Shown: positions 5,720-6,287 of the stretch, in pieces
Layout: each line of letters opens with the position of its first letter
Numbering within the stretch: position 1 is the first letter of the stretch
NCBI GenBank assembly: GCA_937907325.1
Contig: CALERO010000169.1
Location: 1-6,287, forward strand
DNA length: 6,287 nucleotides
Direction: 5' to 3'
Origin: UBA4716 sp002438865
GTDB lineage: Bacteria > Bacillota > Clostridia > UBA1381
Made by a program: the position numbers and the translations under genes
Notes under the pieces: model-generated
The model's input: only the letters and a program-made list of their open reading frames with translations
The model's database searches: none
What the model was told of the DNA's origin: nothing

Positions 5720-6287
5720 TTGTTATCTGCTCCATATAGATGCTTAGCCATACTTGAAAAAATACACTCTATTTGCTCGGGGGTAGAATCCGGAGAAATA
5801 TGTATTTGTAAATCAATATGCAAATTTGGTTTGTTGCTGCATGGTGCTTGGTTAGTTGGTAGAATGTTTTCGGCAGGTGACTGTATAGGGTTCACTGCCC
5901 CTTTGTGCGATTTTTGTTGTGTCGCTTTAGTATCTTTTTTTACACTTTTGTTCTTTTTAACTGTATTATCCGTCTTTTTGCTTTTAATTTCTCCGCTTTT
6001 TAATAGTGTAAAAAGCGCGATCATTTTATCTGCAGCAGCTTGCCCTACACCTTGGCTCATAAACCAAGTGCGTGCAGAATTTTTGTCTATGGAGTCGTTT
6101 GGAAACAGATCAAGTAGTTCTGATGGATATACAGAGTTAAGCATTGTTTTGCAAGCCTCGGTATATCTCTCGTCTATTCTCCAACTATTAGCTAGTGAAG
6201 TTGGCTTGTTTTCTTCATCAATTAATCCTAAACGTTTCATAGGAACGATAACATTACTATTAGCCGAGTTATCGTTTGCTAAGGAAA
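5716..6287 (-). CDS. DUF5343-like protein, 5'-truncated by window edge
   Basis: The frame is open through the window edge: 15 codons lie before the ATG at 6240, reading SLANDNSANSNVIVPMKRLGL. So that Met is internal and the start lies outside; 189 residues are visible. From VPMKRLGLIDEENKPTSLA through WRIDERYTEACKTMLNSVYPSEL to SQGVGQAAADKMIALFTLLKSGEI the sequence resembles the end of a DUF5343 domain, thought to be winged-helix-like. A Lys-rich, low-complexity linker follows (nt about 5998-5890). A short C-terminal module ends in NLHIDLQIHISPDSTPEQI and SMAKHLYG, a tail I recall from other proteins of this type. The basic linker may touch nucleic acid or only join the domains; function is unknown. 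Its TGA overlaps the next ATG (ATGA), so it is the upstream partner of the TIGR02391-like protein. Confidence 0.7.
   Translation of the reverse strand, partial: SLANDNSANSNVIVPMKRLGLIDEENKPTSLANSWRIDERYTEACKTMLNSVYPSELLDLFPNDSIDKNSARTWFMSQGVGQAAADKMIALFTLLKSGEIKSKKTDNTVKKNKSVKKDTKATQQKSHKGAVNPIQSPAENILPTNQAPCSNKPNLHIDLQIHISPDSTPEQIECIFSSMAKHLYGADNK

Noticed and set aside
6238..6240. ATG as start of the DUF5343-like protein
   Set aside because: It lies inside the conserved VPMKRLGLIDEENKPT block; the frame continues upstream out of the window and no good ribosome site precedes it.
1..6287. CRISPR array, tRNA/rRNA, riboswitch, or insertion-sequence ends
   Set aside because: No regularly spaced repeats, cloverleaf-like segments, structured leaders or paired terminal repeats were seen; the only clear inverted repeats are the two terminators.

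Overview
The window looks like an accessory defence island from a Firmicutes genome, probably Clostridia. The signs are moderately AT-rich DNA with strong AGGAGG-type ribosome sites, a TnpV-family gene (a family known from clostridial transposons and integrative elements), and defence-type genes with uneven base composition. No RNA gene, CRISPR array, recombinase or attachment site is visible, so the edges of any element lie outside.

Right-pointing half (1-4392): this is a restriction-modification operon. An Eco57I-like gamma-class adenine-N6 DNA methyltransferase, with its 5' end cut off by the window, overlaps by one base (TAATG) a large restriction protein. That protein has an N-terminal GIY-YIG (T5orf172-type) nuclease domain, a DExH superfamily 2 helicase motor and a small PcrA-tail-like C-terminal domain. 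As sequenced, the restriction gene is split by a -1 frameshift in a five-A run at 2386-2390, between the two helicase lobes. Repairing one base gives one protein of about 959 residues. Unless the break is a sequencing error or is bypassed by ribosomal slippage on C-AAA-AAG, the methyltransferase is an orphan here. The operon ends at a 15-bp hairpin that can work in both directions.

Left-pointing half (4421-6287): nearest the terminator is tnpV, a single gene with its own promoter and ribosome site. Next, going right, a 405-base gap between genes holds that promoter, a minus-strand terminator, and the decayed remains of a small gene. This relic has lost its start codon, carries in-frame stops and a frameshift, but keeps a good ribosome site. 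Upstream of the relic lie two intact, translationally coupled genes: a DUF5343-like protein (5' end outside the window) and a TIGR02391/Ymh-like protein with an R-x4-H motif like that of HEPN RNases. These last two, perhaps with the relic once as a third member, form a candidate defence or abortive-infection cassette of unproven function.

The main points of interest are the frameshifted nuclease-helicase, the relic gene, and the DUF5343/TIGR02391 pair. Family assignments come from recognising motifs by eye; no database search was possible.
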